Source of the DNA: a virus
Virus record (IMG/VR): IMGVR_UViG_3300025301_000107
Span: 1-24,794 of that record
Direction: 5' to 3' (one strand)
Length of the DNA stretch: 24,794 bases
Part shown: piece by piece, positions 16,317-22,462 of the stretch
How positions within the stretch are numbered: the stretch's first letter is position 1
How the letters are laid out: each line of letters opens with the position of its first letter
Notes under the pieces: model-generated
The model's database searches: none
What the model was told of the DNA's origin: nothing
What the model saw: only the letters and a program-made list of their open reading frames with translations
Translations under genes and position numbers: made by a program

Positions 16317-17075
16317 TTACATAGTGTCGTCGTCAATATCAGCGGAAACCTTTATTTTTTTACCGTTGTCATTGTTAACGAAGCTCCTTGCTGCAATGTA
16401 AATATCCTGTCCCATAGGGAGATTCTCCAGTATTCCTCCACTGTCGGAAGAGAATAATGCACGGATGCTCCATCCAAACCATGACCCTTTATCGTTTTCC
16501 TCTGGAACCGTTGTTAATTTATAGGCATTCCAAAACATTGCAGGATTAATCCGCTTATCTCCTACGGTTATAATCAATCTACGGATTATCGCATTCCATT
16601 GTTTCGCACGTTTCATTTGACTGTTCGACATACTGATAAGAGCAGGGGAGAATGATCCGTCATCTTCAGTCACAAGCACAAGATACTCAGCGGTTGGAAC
16701 AATTCGATTCCCTTCGTCCGTAAAATATTCACCTTTGTCACCACGGCTAGTGGTGTCTAAAATACTTGAATCCTGGTGAACAGTAACAAGTCCACCTCTG
16801 TCCTTCTTCCATTCATAATAAAGTATATTGTATTTACAGGGAACCACGGTTATTCCGTCCTCACCGCTGAAAAATGATGAAGATACATTATCGTATATGT
16901 CACCTGGTTTTGCGTTTTCTACATATGATCCATCCCTTGAATTACATTGAGGTGACATGGACTGCAAGATTATGAGGCGAGGAATCATTATATCATCTTG
17001 TCCCATTGCCTCGCTGCCAGCCCCGGCATCAGAAAGAATTATATCATTGTTCAACTTCGCAATTTCTTTGCTCAT
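16317..17075 (-). CDS. Phage replication protein, candidate ssDNA-binding protein
   Basis: The 252-aa protein belongs to a conserved phage family that I recognise by pattern: IMIPRLIILQSMSP, VENAKPGDIYDNV, GITVVPCKYNILYYEW, ISMSNSQMKRAKQWN, and YKLTTVPEENDKGSWFGW. It is mostly beta with aromatic residues and ends in an acidic tip (ADIDDDTM), which is the usual protein-recruiting tail of single-stranded DNA-binding proteins. The SSB role is an inference from this tail and from its place directly upstream of the primase. GAGGGG precedes ATG 17075. A terminator follows its stop, as expected for a gene needed in high amount. Confidence 0.8.
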   Translation of the reverse strand: MSKEIAKLNNDIILSDAGAGSEAMGQDDIMIPRLIILQSMSPQCNSRDGSYVENAKPGDIYDNVSSSFFSGEDGITVVPCKYNILYYEWKKDRGGLVTVHQDSSILDTTSRGDKGEYFTDEGNRIVPTAEYLVLVTEDDGSFSPALISMSNSQMKRAKQWNAIIRRLIITVGDKRINPAMFWNAYKLTTVPEENDKGSWFGWSIRALFSSDSGGILENLPMGQDIYIAARSFVNNDNGKKIKVSADIDDDTM

Positions 17076-17076
17076 G

Positions 17077-17676
17077 TTAACCCCTCTTTATTATCGCACG
17101 TTTACCAATTGAAACATTAAAAAGCTGCATATCTACGCTTTTACCCTCTTCCATCAAATCTCCTATAAAGCCATTGAGGACTTTATAATGGACTCCGGTT
17201 GTCCGCTTATATAATATTCCCTTGTCATGTAAATCCTCGATTACTTCATTACATTTCCCGTCCTCATTTCTTCCGAACTCCATCTCTACCCTATTTTTTA
17301 TGATGTCCTCACCGTTATTATCTCGTAGCCATGAGAATTGTCTATTTCTCATTTCCTTCATAACACTTCGTTTACCTGGGTCTTTTTCCTTATCAATACT
17401 CCCTTGTGATGGAATAGAAGCCGACACATAAGACTTCACGGAAATTCGTGTTCCGTCTCCTAGAGATAAAGAGAGTAAATTAAATCCCTCCATCATACTT
17501 GGAATTTTATCTTCGGTAATGATTCGATTTCTCTCGTTAATTTCGGCCAACTCCTGCTCAATGATTAGCTTTCTCTCCATGTTTTCGTCGTAATCTTGGA
17601 TCAATGTTGAGATGGAACCAAGGTCAACACTTCCTGGGCTAATGTCATCCAATGGATTGATTGATTGATTCTTCAT
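17077..17676 (-). CDS. Conserved phage protein of unknown function, 199 aa
   Basis: The N-terminal third forms a likely coiled coil (LIQDYDENMERKLIIEQELAEINERNRI). The middle is a small beta sheet (LSLSLGDGTRISVKSYV), and the C-terminus contains FSWLRDNNGEDIIKN, GVHYKVLNGFIGDLMEEGK and LFNVSIGKRAIIK. Relatives sit next to the SSB-like gene in other phages, from memory. No enzyme motif is seen. GGAAAG lies 8 nt before ATG 17676, and the start overlaps the upstream gene by 32 nt. It stops 1 nt before the next ATG. Confidence 0.78.
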   Translation of the reverse strand: MKNQSINPLDDISPGSVDLGSISTLIQDYDENMERKLIIEQELAEINERNRIITEDKIPSMMEGFNLLSLSLGDGTRISVKSYVSASIPSQGSIDKEKDPGKRSVMKEMRNRQFSWLRDNNGEDIIKNRVEMEFGRNEDGKCNEVIEDLHDKGILYKRTTGVHYKVLNGFIGDLMEEGKSVDMQLFNVSIGKRAIIKRG

Positions 17677-18040
17677 AATTTACTTTCCGTAATTCAATTG
17701 TAACAGGCAGATACCAACCTTTCCTTCTATCCCGTTCCCCTCCCTCCTTGGCTCGTTCCCATCGAAGCACATTGACCACGGAGGCGTTTTCGGATGCCAC
17801 TAAGGTACAAATCATAACTGCGATTGGATCTCCGCCTCCGCCCCAAAGAAGGTAGTCCGAATCACAAAAATTTTTCATCTTACTTCTAGCCTTGTGCAGC
17901 GATGGGCCTGGCAAATATTGAGGCTTATCCTGCGGCTCGAACACCACGTTTAACGTGCCATACCTTGTCGCGTCACTTAGATCGGGAACCCAACCAAATT
18001 TATTTTGAACTGGGCGTTGTACTATGTAAACGGAACTCAT
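17645..18040 (-). CDS. Conserved phage protein of unknown function, 131 aa
   Basis: The motifs are YIVQRPVQNKFGWVPDLSDA, TRYGTLNVVF, DYLLWGGGGDPIAVMIC and VLRWERAKEGGERDRRKGWY. The same pattern (KFxWVPDLSxAxxYG, LLxxGGDPxA, LRWER) occurs in replication regions of unrelated phages, from memory, without a known role. AAGGAG lies 8 nt before ATG 18040; a GTG at 18043 is the alternative. It overlaps the next gene by 32 nt, which suggests coupled expression with the coiled-coil protein. Confidence 0.8.
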   Translation of the reverse strand: MSSVYIVQRPVQNKFGWVPDLSDATRYGTLNVVFEPQDKPQYLPGPSLHKARSKMKNFCDSDYLLWGGGGDPIAVMICTLVASENASVVNVLRWERAKEGGERDRRKGWYLPVTIELRKVNYEESINQSIG

Positions 18041-18110
18041 CACTAATGCTCCTTTCTATCGGTCAATTGGATCATTGAAACTTCCAAATATAATGTAATC
18101 AACTCCTTTC

Positions 18111-18911
18111 TTAAGACTTACATTCCTTTTTTATCCATGTGATAGATAGATCACGGATATCCTCTCTTAGTGTAAAAGATTCCTCCGGGAAATCAAATCG
18201 CTTTCTTAGTTTACGGTTGCCAACCAACTTAAAATGCCCATGGTAAAGGGAAGCTATCTTCTCATTGGCAGACAAGTATTGTTCACTCTTAGGATGGAAC
18301 GGGTGGCTTATATCTCGTTTTTTTCTTGGCGACCTTATCTGTATGTCCACCATCCCGACAAACCAACCGTTCGCCCAGGCCCTTGAGCATAATTCAACAT
18401 CTTCTTTCGTAATAAAACTATGGTCGAAATGTCCATGCTTTTTTATGAATTCTGGATTGATGGCTGCAAAACCGGCACCAATATTGGTGCAAAAATGGAT
18501 TTTGTTAATGATATCATCTTGCGACATTCCACCAGATATATACCAGTGCTTGAAAGCACCTAGCGCACCAACCCAGGCAAATTCTGGATATTGACGTATT
18601 ATTTGATTAGCTTTTTCCATTACCCCTGATCCATGAACAACGGTGTCATCGTCCATATGAATAATGACAGAGCCTGGATGATCTCTTAGGACATAATCAG
18701 TAACAACTTTCCTAGCCATGCCTACGCCCAATTGTGACGGATGATGCTTATAGAATGTAACGTCATCAATAATGTCCTTAGTATGGGACACCTGCTCAAC
18801 GACATAGATAGAAATACATGGTGAGTACTTCCTTATACTGCGTACGCACCTCCTAAGAGATTTAGGATCATTGTATGATGGTATAGCCACCACTGGTTCT
18901 GGAAAAGTCAT
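18111..18911 (-). CDS. Family 2 glycosyltransferase (GT-A fold)
   Basis: The 266-aa protein starts with the GT2 strand VVAIPSYNDPKSLRRCVRSI and has the nucleotide-sugar/metal motif HMDDDTVV (D87-D89), then a conserved GAGFAAINPEFIKKHG and the late acidic ED of FITKEDVELCSRAW (E170-D171). It should transfer a sugar from an NDP-sugar in the cytoplasm; there is no membrane segment. The acceptor could be modified phage DNA, a virion protein or a host glycan. No hydroxymethylating enzyme or base-specific transferase is visible here to settle it. The ATG at 18911 overlaps the stop of a 31-aa ORF as ATGA. Confidence 0.9.
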   Translation of the reverse strand: MTFPEPVVAIPSYNDPKSLRRCVRSIRKYSPCISIYVVEQVSHTKDIIDDVTFYKHHPSQLGVGMARKVVTDYVLRDHPGSVIIHMDDDTVVHGSGVMEKANQIIRQYPEFAWVGALGAFKHWYISGGMSQDDIINKIHFCTNIGAGFAAINPEFIKKHGHFDHSFITKEDVELCSRAWANGWFVGMVDIQIRSPRKKRDISHPFHPKSEQYLSANEKIASLYHGHFKLVGNRKLRKRFDFPEESFTLREDIRDLSITWIKKECKS

Positions 18912-19003
18912 CTTCCAATTTCCAGTTTATGAACCTTGCTTATGATGTGCCTAAAACGATTTTTAAGCATGTAATTAACCACGGCAACAAATAAACGCGC
19001 CAT
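18908..19003 (-). CDS. Tiny ORF, 31 aa, coupled to the glycosyltransferase
   Basis: A basic peptide (starts MARLFVAVVNYMLKNRF, ends HKLEIGR) begins at ATG 19003, 5-6 nt after AAAGGAAGG. Its TGA overlaps the glycosyltransferase ATG as ATGA, which otherwise lacks a strong SD. It could be a real small protein or a leader ORF driving translation of the glycosyltransferase. Confidence 0.55.
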   Translation of the reverse strand: MARLFVAVVNYMLKNRFRHIISKVHKLEIGR

Positions 19004-19016
19004 AGAGCCTTCCTTT

Positions 19017-19084
19017 CTTTCTAGGCTGGTAATGCCCTCTACAAATAATTACTTCCTTTCTAGGCTGGTAATGACCTCCACAAA
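19017..19084. repeat. Tandem near-identical 29-nt repeat, period 39
   Basis: The sequence CTTTCTAGGCTGGTAATG + CCTC.ACAAA occurs at 19017-19045 and at 19056-19084 with two mismatches. In minus-strand sense each copy ends in CCAGCCTAGAAAG, so the leader holds two SD-like AGAAAGGA blocks; only the left one is followed by an ATG (19003). Confidence 0.8.
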
Positions 19085-19112
19085 GCCTACCCGTGGTGAG
19101 TAGGCAATGCGC
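19075..19112 (-). promoter_or_regulatory. Leader element A (GCGCATTG-hairpin-CTTTGTGG)
   Basis: Minus-strand GCGCATTG (19112-19105), a hairpin GCCTAC/GTAGGC (19105-19085) and CTTTGTGGAGG. The same order, with a different hairpin, occurs at 22508-22463. It lies between the 107-aa and 31-aa genes. Confidence 0.4.
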
Positions 19113-19115
19113 AAA

Positions 19116-19439
19116 CTACCAGTCCATACATTCTCGATATAATGATTCTTGTCCTAGCTCAAATAATTTTTTCACTTTCATATGGTTCCCTTGGTTCTCA
19201 TCATATTCAGCAAACGCCGTCTCCAATTCATTGGACGCCAAACGATTGACTAAAGCCATCATAGTCTTAGTGAATACGGCTTTAATATTGATTAAATTAC
19301 GCCAACTATTCTCACCATTACCCTCGATGGTTTTCAATCTTGAGATTAACCAATTCACCTCTTCCTGATTAGCTTCAGTCAGAAGGTAAAAATCAGGGGT
19401 CACGCCTTTAACCTTTACGGTGCTCTTTTCCTTTTTCAT
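19116..19439 (-). CDS. Hypothetical helical protein, 107 aa
   Basis: I use ATG 19439, which has AAAGGAG 6 nt upstream; the longer frame to 19514 runs through another small gene. The protein has a lysine-rich beginning (MKKEKSTVKVKG) and is then helical (QEEVNWLISRLKTIEG, AVFTKTMMALVNRLASNELETAF), ending LYRECMDW. No family is recognised. The helical middle may mediate dimerisation. Confidence 0.7.
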   Translation of the reverse strand: MKKEKSTVKVKGVTPDFYLLTEANQEEVNWLISRLKTIEGNGENSWRNLINIKAVFTKTMMALVNRLASNELETAFAEYDENQGNHMKVKKLFELGQESLYRECMDW

Positions 19440-19455
19440 TACGTTCTCCTTTTTG

Positions 19456-19590
19456 TTAGCCAACTTCCTTATCATCTGATTCATTATCAGTGTTAACCTT
19501 GTTAATATTGGCATTTGTCCCTTGGGTTAAGTTGGTAATATCAATGTATTCTCTAATAAGCATTTCACTGAAGCTATTATACTTGTCCAT
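19456..19590 (-). CDS. Small acidic ORF, 44 aa
   Basis: ATG 19590 has AAAAAGGA 7 nt before it, and the TAA at 19458-19456 is followed 5 nt later by the AAAGGAG of the next gene. The peptide is polar: MDKYNSFSEMLIREYIDI, then an Asn/Asp-rich tail ending ESDDKEVG. Unknown function. The tight fit to the next SD makes it credible. Confidence 0.6.
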   Translation of the reverse strand: MDKYNSFSEMLIREYIDITNLTQGTNANINKVNTDNESDDKEVG

Positions 19591-19666
19591 ATAAAATTCC
19601 TTTTTGGCTTGCCCCAGGCAGTGACCGTATCAACCACTGGACAACCCTGGTCCTTTCTCATTATTT

Positions 19667-19685
19667 GGGCAACACTAAGCTGCCC
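19667..19685 (-). other. Hairpin after the DUF2958-like gene
   Basis: GGGCA/TGCCC with a 9-nt loop, 16 nt past the gene stop and without a T-run. In the rest of this 111-nt gap (19591-19701) I see an extra SD-like GAGAAAGGA and no convincing ORF or promoter. Confidence 0.35.
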
Positions 19686-19701
19686 ATGATCCACTCTCTT
19701 G

Positions 19702-20073
19702 TCACGCTACGATGTGACCAACGGCCCTTGATTCCTGGGCATACTCATTCATGGTTTTACCCGTTGGCCTAAACCAACGATCACGCTCGAACCCCAAGCC
19801 GAATTTCCCGTGGAATCTCTCTAACTCATCCATGGAAACATTACCAAGTTCAGGAGATCCATGCCCAAGGTCGCACAACCCAAACGCAATATCCCCGCTT
19901 ATTTCTGACAGGAGATAAGTAGCAGATCCTGCCGGATAGAAAAGTTTGACGACAGGCTCAATGTTTCCACTCAACTCGTCCGCTACGTCGGTCAATATGA
20001 ACGACTCGCCTCCCCATACCCTCCGATGGTTCTCTTCCATTTTTTTCCTAATCGCCTTTGTGAGTAAAAGCAT
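19702..20073 (-). CDS. DUF2958-like protein, 123 aa
   Basis: It opens MLLLTKAIRKKMEENHR and has VVKLFYPAGSATYLLSE, IAFGLCDLGHGSPELGNVSMDELE, and FGLGFERDRWFRPTGKT, which match the DUF2958 pattern (start LLTKAIRKKLP, then FFxPxxxxTWY, FGLVxGxExELGYFSLxEL, and ERDxxFxP). DUF2958 proteins are small, found on plasmids, integrative elements and phages, with no known activity. AAGGAG is 5 nt before ATG 20073. A long hairpin sits in its leader. Confidence 0.8.
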   Translation of the reverse strand: MLLLTKAIRKKMEENHRRVWGGESFILTDVADELSGNIEPVVKLFYPAGSATYLLSEISGDIAFGLCDLGHGSPELGNVSMDELERFHGKFGLGFERDRWFRPTGKTMNEYAQESRAVGHIVA

Positions 20074-20090
20074 AACGACTCCTTTCTAAG

Positions 20091-20148
20091 GTGGTGGGCG
20101 AGGGGAGTTAGGCTCCGCATCCCCTTAATCTATGTCTCCCCTCACCAC
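20091..20148 (-). promoter_or_regulatory. Long leader hairpin before the DUF2958-like gene
   Basis: GAGGGGAG (20100-20107) pairs perfectly with CTCCCCTC (20136-20143), extended across a 4-nt bulge by GTGGT/ACCAC. It ends 3 nt before CTTAGAAAGGAG, the gene's SD, so it could control translation. No T-run, so it is not a terminator. Confidence 0.55.
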
Positions 20149-20162
20149 GGGTTAATAACTAT

Positions 20163-20693
20163 TTAATTTGCGCTGGACAGATAGATGAGTCCTCCTCCCT
20201 GATACCACTGTTCGCCAACTTCATATAACACGCTAGACTTATCGGGTTCACCCTTACCAAAAACTGCCACACAAATCCGGTGATGCTTGTCCCTGGCTTT
20301 ACGTTTTCTCTTCAGGATCTTCAGGGTGATATACTTGATCGGGGGTGGTTCCGGTGATTCTTCCAATAACACGGGTTTGTTGAACAGCAATTCTGATATA
20401 GCCTTGAGGTTGTCTTGGCCTCTGTGGTCACCCCATATACTTTTCCAGGTATTTCTAAACCGCCACTGCGGACTTTCAAAGATCGCTACATCTCTTGTCC
20501 CTTTGGACTTGTAACTGCCAACGCATGGTTTCAAAGCTATTTCCCCTGTGAACTTGTCGAGGTGAAAACCCACAAGCTTGTCAACCGCTTCTTGGGCTGT
20601 GCTCCCTGTTGCGGACGTTCCATCGTTCAACAACGCCATATACTTTTGCTGACGTAAATTATACTCTGCTTGCTCATCCAAATCGTAGCTCAT
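20163..20693 (-). CDS. Hypothetical protein, 176 aa
   Basis: Not recognised. The N-terminal 45 residues are polar (DLDEQAEYNLRQQKYMALLN) and the middle has aromatic patches (PQWRFRNTWKSIWGDHR). A proline-rich linker SPEPPPIKYITLKILK and a basic block KRKRKARDKHHR come before a beta-type C-terminus (VLYEVGEQWYQGGGLIYL). Soluble, no enzyme motif seen. AAAGGA lies about 7 nt upstream of ATG 20693. Confidence 0.7.
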   Translation of the reverse strand: MSYDLDEQAEYNLRQQKYMALLNDGTSATGSTAQEAVDKLVGFHLDKFTGEIALKPCVGSYKSKGTRDVAIFESPQWRFRNTWKSIWGDHRGQDNLKAISELLFNKPVLLEESPEPPPIKYITLKILKRKRKARDKHHRICVAVFGKGEPDKSSVLYEVGEQWYQGGGLIYLSSAN

Positions 20694-20700
20694 GCCCTAA

Positions 20701-20721
20701 TCCTTTCTCATCCTGTCCAAT
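20701..20721. repeat. 21-nt repeat, copy 1 (copy 2 at 21091-21111)
   Basis: TCC-T/G-TTCTCATCCTGTCCAAT occurs twice with one mismatch, 390 bp apart. Copy 1 is in the leader of the 176-aa gene, 4 nt past the Sel1 gene stop. Copy 2 is inside the Sel1 gene, coding for IGQDENG. Confidence 0.8.
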
Positions 20722-20724
20722 GGC

Positions 20725-21132
20725 TTACCGAATCCTTAATCGTCTATGCCCCTGCTTAGCAGATTTCAGGGACCATTTCAGTGCTTCCTCATAATCCTGT
20801 TCGACACCATCTCCTTCATAGTACATCGCAGCAAGATTGTACTGCGCTTCAGGATGCCCATGCTCAGCGGCTTTACGATACCAATTCGCTGCTTCCTCAT
20901 AATCCTGTTCGACACCCTCTCCTTCGTCGTACATCACGCCAAGATTAAACTGTGCTCTAGCAGACCCCTGCTCAGCAAGCACCTTCCATTGCTTCAGCGC
21001 AGTTTCGTAATCGCCAGCGTCGTATGCTTTCAATCCCTTTCGACCAAGAACGTTTTCCTGGTGGAGGGCCGCTAACCTGGAACGATAGACTCCGTTCTCA
21101 TCCTGTCCAATATCTTGCTTAGTCTGATCCAT
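20725..21132 (-). CDS. Sel1-like repeat (TPR-like) protein, 135 aa
   Basis: The N-terminus (about 33 residues) has no signal peptide. From about residue 35 come helical repeats: GDYETALKQWKVLAEQG, then SARAQFNLGVMYDEGEGVEQ and DYEEAANWYRKAAEHG, then HPEAQYNLAAMYYEGDGVEQ and DYEEALKWSLKSAKQG. This is the 36-residue Sel1 pattern, a protein-binding scaffold common in bacteria that interact with eukaryotes and rare in phages. The last repeat is cut short, ending GHRRLRIR, so the gene may be truncated. The two repeats are also similar as DNA (period 108 nt). It is the first gene after the strong promoter at 21196-21223. Confidence 0.88.
   Translation of the reverse strand: MDQTKQDIGQDENGVYRSRLAALHQENVLGRKGLKAYDAGDYETALKQWKVLAEQGSARAQFNLGVMYDEGEGVEQDYEEAANWYRKAAEHGHPEAQYNLAAMYYEGDGVEQDYEEALKWSLKSAKQGHRRLRIR
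20783..20998. repeat. DNA-level tandem repeat (108-nt period) inside the Sel1 gene
   Basis: The strings starting at 20783 and 20891 share GCTTCCTCATAATCCTG plus TTCGACACC.TCTCCTTC, nearly base for base, one Sel1 unit apart. Recent duplication or gene conversion explains this better than protein selection alone, because synonymous positions also agree. Confidence 0.75.
21057..21083. repeat. Dispersed 27-nt repeat, copy 1
   Basis: In the Sel1 gene, minus-strand GTTCCAGGTTAGCGGCCCTC plus CACCAGG. It matches 23939-23965 with two mismatches over 27 nt and shares its 21-nt core with 21947-21967. Here it is read in a different frame (SRLAALHQ). Confidence 0.75.
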
Positions 21133-21195
21133 GTCCTGTCTCTCCTTTCTAAATTGGCCCGTTGGCCTCCGGTTCCTTTCTCAACTCTCAAAAAC

Positions 21196-21223
21196 ATAGT
21201 ATCAAAATATGAATAAGTGTCAA
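21196..21223 (-). promoter_or_regulatory. Strong sigma70-type promoter with extended -10
   Basis: On the minus strand TTGACA (21223-21218), a 16-nt spacer, and TACTAT (21201-21196), with TG one base before the -10 (TGATACTAT). Surroundings are A/T-rich. It directs the array beginning with the Sel1 gene (ATG 21132, leader about 57 nt). Confidence 0.82.
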
Positions 21224-21243
21224 GAACTTTTTTACAAAATATG

Positions 21244-21273
21244 AAAAAAAATTAAAAATTGAATAATATCAAT
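21244..21273 (-). terminator. Probable AT-rich terminator of the 92-aa gene
   Basis: ATTGA/TCAAT stem (21273-21258) followed on the minus strand by TTTTAATTTTTTTT. It falls just after the gene stop and before the next promoter. The stem is short and weak. Confidence 0.42.
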
Positions 21274-21276
21274 AAC

Positions 21277-21555
21277 TTAATCGTGATAAGCAAAGAATCC
21301 TTCTTTAACCCTTTTTAACTGTCGACGAAGCTCCGACGCAAGTACGGCATCAATTTCATGGTTAAGCCAATGGTCATCAGCAAATTCATGGCAAAGTTTT
21401 TCCATCGCGTTACACAACATCCATGTGGCACGATTTTTGATTTGGGTCTGTGTCGGTGGCCCCGCTGAACTTGAGCCTCCGTCTTGGTCGAAATCCCGCC
21501 AGTAAGCAGTCCACTCAGTAAAAGTTTTCCCATCTCTAGTTTTCATAAATTTCAT
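21277..21555 (-). CDS. Hypothetical protein next to the origin, 92 aa
   Basis: Not recognised. It begins MKFMKTRDGKTFTEWTAYWR; the middle is Ser/Gly/Gln-rich (DGGSSSAGPPTQTQ), and the C-terminus is helical and charged (LASELRRQLKRVKEGFF). AAAGGAG is 7 nt before ATG 21555; a second ATG, 21546, is in frame. It is the only gene directly downstream of the iteron/DnaA-box region, with its own terminator and a candidate promoter, so a replication or copy-control role is worth testing. Confidence 0.65.
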   Translation of the reverse strand: MKFMKTRDGKTFTEWTAYWRDFDQDGGSSSAGPPTQTQIKNRATWMLCNAMEKLCHEFADDHWLNHEIDAVLASELRRQLKRVKEGFFAYHD

Positions 21556-21571
21556 TTGTTTTCTCCTTTAG

Positions 21572-21622
21572 GTGCAAGCCGTGCAAACCGTGCAAATCCA
21601 TCCCGTGCAAACCGTGCAAACC
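21572..21622. repeat. Five 9-nt iterons (GTGCAAACC)
   Basis: Copies at 21572, 21581, 21590, 21605 and 21614; the third differs and is followed by a 6-nt interruption (CATCCC). The core GTGCAA is invariant in all five. Confidence 0.9.
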
Positions 21623-21623
21623 A

Positions 21624-21652
21624 ATTATAGGCGATCACGATAGGTGTGGATA
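21624..21652 (-). promoter_or_regulatory. Candidate promoter of the 92-aa gene, overlapping a DnaA box
   Basis: A perfect -10 TATAAT (21629-21624) with a 17-nt spacer to a poor -35 TATCCA (21652-21647) that lies within the DnaA box. The start point would fall at the first iteron, so bound DnaA or an iteron-binding protein could regulate it. Confidence 0.45.
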
Positions 21653-21681
21653 ACCGGCGAATTCGAGAAAATTCGGAAAAA

Positions 21682-21725
21682 GTTATCAACAGGTTATCAA
21701 CAGGTTATCAACAGGTTATCAACAC
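21682..21725. repeat. Four tandem 11-nt repeats (GTTATCAACAG)
   Basis: Perfect copies at 21682-21692, 21693-21703 and 21704-21714, then GTTATCAACAC at 21715-21725. The 11-nt period puts all sites on one face of the helix, as expected for cooperative protein binding. Confidence 0.92.
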
Positions 21726-21748
21726 CCAAAAATCATGAATTATCCACC

Positions 21749-21789
21749 AAAAAAAGCACCCCAGGGACACCATAAAGCCCCCAGGGTGC
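21749..21789 (-). terminator. Rho-independent terminator of the 179-aa gene
   Basis: Minus strand: GCACCC pairs with GGGTGC, with further GGG/CCC pairing inside, followed by seven T residues (21755-21749). It starts 13 nt after the gene stop and protects the origin from read-through. Confidence 0.82.
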
Positions 21790-21801
21790 GGACCATTGCT
21801 G

Positions 21802-22341
21802 CTAGGCAGCCAGCATTTCAGAGTCGAACAAACGGCGTTCGTTCGATATGATGGCCCCCAGTTCTAGGGCATGATTCCTGAACACATCGTCCACGGACGA
21901 AATCACCGGACTCAGTACATTGAACAAGCCCGAGAAGAATGCCCCAGGAGGGCCGCTAACCTGAAACGCCTGGTGGTATAGTACCCTCCACTTATCTGAT
22001 CCATTAACGGGCGCTAGTGGGCTCCCTGGGGAGCATAACAGAGTGGTCAATGTGTCCCGTGGGAAAGACTCATCAGTAACCGGGACAACGCCTCGGAAAT
22101 GTACCTTGACTATCTCTTGGCCCAACCTTGCCGCCGCCAGCTCAAAGGCGAAGGATTCCCCCTGCTTCCAATTGTGCCAGGCTGGTCGCCTTTTTGCCCT
22201 GATTCCTTGGAATGAATGCCAGGTGTAACGCTCCTGTTCCTTGCTGGTGAACCGAACGAACGCACGGCTCACAGACCCCAGGACGTGCCCTCGCCTGGCA
22301 ATCTCACCGATTGCTCCCTCCTTAAATTCTTCCAGTGTCAT
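21802..22341 (-). CDS. Hypothetical protein, 179 aa
   Basis: The N-terminal half is charged and basic (GEIARRGHVLGSVSRAFVRF, RAKRRPAWHNWK). The middle has beta-type stretches, and the C-terminus is helical with hydrophobic residues (ALELGAIISNERRLFDSEMLAA). No family is recognised. AGGAGGAG lies 6 nt before ATG 22341. It has its own terminator. The repeat at 21947-21967 codes for FQVSGPP in it, very like FQVSVPPP in the 137-aa gene. Confidence 0.72.
   Translation of the reverse strand: MTLEEFKEGAIGEIARRGHVLGSVSRAFVRFTSKEQERYTWHSFQGIRAKRRPAWHNWKQGESFAFELAAARLGQEIVKVHFRGVVPVTDESFPRDTLTTLLCSPGSPLAPVNGSDKWRVLYHQAFQVSGPPGAFFSGLFNVLSPVISSVDDVFRNHALELGAIISNERRLFDSEMLAA
21947..21967. repeat. Dispersed repeat, copy 2 (21-nt core)
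   Basis: GGAGGGCCGCTAACCTGAAAC-type core inside the 179-aa gene. It is identical to copy 1 except at one base; beyond the core, similarity ends. Confidence 0.7.
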
Positions 22342-22352
22342 AGAATCTCCTC

Positions 22353-22433
22353 CTAGTCATTTTCCGCCACATAATAATACGGCAGATGCTTTGGCCTAAC
22401 CGTGATTGCTGTCTCCAATTCGTCGGGTTCCAT
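22353..22433 (-). CDS. Tiny acidic ORF, 26 aa
   Basis: ATG 22433 lies 7 nt after AAAGGA; the peptide starts MEPDELETAITV and ends YYYVAEND. Its TAG is followed directly by the SD (GAGGAG) of the 179-aa gene. It may be a small protein or a leader ORF. Confidence 0.5.
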   Translation of the reverse strand: MEPDELETAITVRPKHLPYYYVAEND

Positions 22434-22462
22434 ATGTCATCCTTTCTGGTGGGCTGTTGTGG

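Larger units (their letters stand above)
21571..21748. other. Putative replication origin (iterons and DnaA boxes)
   Basis: The region joins two different short-repeat arrays: five GTGCAAACC-type 9-mers (21572-21622) and four 11-mers GTTATCAACAG (21682-21725). A perfect DnaA box TGTGGATAA (21645-21653, reverse TTATCCACA) lies between them and a one-off box TTATCCACC lies at 21740-21748. Each 11-mer contains TTATCAACA, one base from the DnaA consensus. A/T-rich AATTCG..AAAA repeats sit between. It is next to the clamp and replication genes, but no initiator gene is identifiable. Confidence 0.72.

Noticed and set aside
18041-18110. 10-12 codon ORFs in the gap after the glycosyltransferase
   Set aside because: They need a non-ATG start or a badly spaced SD. 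More likely an ordinary leader with two AAAGGAG sites.
19591-19645. 36-codon GTG-start frame overlapping the 44-aa ORF
   Set aside because: SD spacing is too long and the 44-aa ORF in another frame has a better start and stop fit.
21315-21533. 72-aa ORF overlapping the 92-aa gene
   Set aside because: Shadow frame; the 92-aa frame has AAAGGAG at the right distance.
21572-21622. CRISPR-like array
   Set aside because: Repeats are 9 nt and contiguous with no spacers, so these are iterons, not CRISPR.
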